A program made the position numbers and the translations under genes. The notes beneath the pieces are model-generated. The model had not been told where the DNA came from. It saw only the letters and a list, made by a program, of their open reading frames with translations, and did not search any database. From Salipaludibacillus sp. LMS25 (GTDB lineage: Bacteria; Bacillota; Bacilli; Bacillales; Salisediminibacteriaceae): a stretch of DNA of 64,000 nt. The DNA is taken from assembly GCF_024362805.1 (NCBI RefSeq), contig NZ_CP093299.1, positions 4,372,001 to 4,436,000 on the forward strand. Reading direction: 5' to 3'. Shown one piece after another: positions 63,316 to 64,000 of the stretch. Position 1 is the first letter of the stretch. The number at the start of each line of letters is the position of its first letter.

Positions 63316-64000
63316 TTACTCTGAAATACCTTCCGGGCCGTCTGCCATTTCATACGTCATCGAGGAAAGGATATGCTCAAAGGACGTCTCCATGTCGTTA
63401 ATTAGTTCCACACCTTCAGTGGTAACTGCTACAGCTCCTGGCCCACTCGTCGCTATATAAAGAGGAAATTGATTATTTTTCAGTGATACTTGGGAAGCTT
63501 CTTTAATAGGAAACTTCTTCACATACGTATCACTTAAGTTAAATGCAATGGCATACACATACCTCAAGGTCAGCGATTCATGATCTTGATACTCTGACGG
63601 TGGCTTTTCCTTAATATCACGAATAAACGGTACCCATTTTTTGTATTCCGCCCACCCTAGATGGGTCATTGACGAGTATGTTAACATAATGAGAAATGTC
63701 GCCGCACCGCTAATGAAAAACAATAAACTTAGTAAGCCTGACGAGACAATAAATCCACTTCCTAACAACAGCATGACGACACCGATAGCAGTTAATACGC
63801 GCTTTAAAAAAGGAAATGTATCAACTAATTTTTCCTCTATTAGCTTAAGTCGCATTAACTCCTCCCACTCATACAACCGTTCGAGGAACTGTTCTCGTTT
63901 CGTCTTATCTTCCGTATAAACTAGTAAATCACCCACAAAAAATTTACCGCTCGTCCCTATGTCATAAAGGAGCCAGTCTATTAAATAAGCTTCTTCTTTG
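63316..64000 (-). CDS. DUF2207-like membrane protein, C-terminal part
   Basis: The frame is open from the right edge (KEEAYLIDWLLYDIGTSGKF) to a stop at 63316, so at least 227 residues are in the window and the start is outside. Two adjacent membrane helices (VLTAIGVVMLLLGSGFIVSS and LLSLLFFISGAATFLIMLTY) are followed by EYQDHESLTLRYVYAIAFNL, which recalls the end of DUF2207 proteins. A GTG at 63936 is internal and should not be taken as the start. The identification is moderate; the function of the family is unknown. Confidence 0.55.
   Translation of the reverse strand, partial: KEEAYLIDWLLYDIGTSGKFFVGDLLVYTEDKTKREQFLERLYEWEELMRLKLIEEKLVDTFPFLKRVLTAIGVVMLLLGSGFIVSSGLLSLLFFISGAATFLIMLTYSSMTHLGWAEYKKWVPFIRDIKEKPPSEYQDHESLTLRYVYAIAFNLSDTYVKKFPIKEASQVSLKNNQFPLYIATSGPGAVAVTTEGVELINDMETSFEHILSSMTYEMADGPEGISE

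Noticed and set aside
1..64000. CRISPR array
   Set aside because: The interspersed repeats are about 150 bases long, widely separated and lack regular spacers; no short direct-repeat array or cas gene was seen.

Overview
The window looks like a chromosomal segment of a low-GC, spore-forming Bacillaceae bacterium. The evidence is a type B RNase P RNA, GpsB ending exactly like the Bacillus protein, a CotD spore coat protein, MrfA/MrfB, CheV, YwpF- and YhfH-type proteins, and Shine-Dalgarno sites typical of Bacillus. The secreted lichenase, a GH18 protein and anaerobic enzymes would suit a soil, salt or soda-lake relative (for example the Salipaludibacillus/Evansella group). That last placement is a guess.

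Layout. 1-6.2 kb is core: M32 carboxypeptidase (partial), a YneR-type protein, moaA, a DUF2564-like protein, ypsC, rnpB, an RNase HI-like protein, gpsB, ypsA and cotD. In B. subtilis cotD is followed by yprB-yprA (mrfB-mrfA); here those genes appear only at 26.9-30.4 kb. About 20 kb of accessory DNA lies between. It holds a PC4/YdbC-like gene, a frameshifted acetyltransferase, decayed repeats, an IS1182-type transposase, a lichenase, a complete IS21-type element with target-site duplication, a dead hsdR fragment, a complete QatABCD anti-phage operon, an IS256-type element, and an unrecognised pair of genes (a large four-helix membrane protein plus a broken partner). A decayed tRNA-Leu(CAA) sits next to mrfB.

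30.5-40 kb holds selO, a nitronate monooxygenase-like enzyme, and an RpiR-type regulator divergent from an orphan ECF transporter operon (S component, fused double ATPase, EcfT, PHP phosphoesterase). 39-48 kb is a run of single genes: two alpha/beta hydrolases, a GH18 protein, an MFS exporter, a PfpI protein, an NlpC/P60 cell-wall hydrolase, a frameshifted RidA and an HD phosphohydrolase. 48.8-54.7 kb carries two anaerobic units: a two-gene 2-oxoacid:ferredoxin oxidoreductase and a hybrid cluster protein (hcp). Both have an FNR-like box at exactly the same distance from a -10 element. 55-64 kb holds cheV, a small membrane protein, a lipoprotein cyclophilin, a YhjD-like protein, an amidohydrolase, ywpF, a secreted lipase, a stretch of broken ORFs and a partial DUF2207-like membrane protein.

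The most striking unexplained structure is an interspersed repeat of about 150-160 bp in two related forms (A and B). Twelve copies occur in 64 kb, all but one in the same orientation regardless of gene direction. Both ends carry an ATAAA motif, one A-B pair shares this motif at its junction, and other copies are internally deleted or chimeric. They resemble non-autonomous single-strand (IS200/IS605-like) elements, but that is inference.
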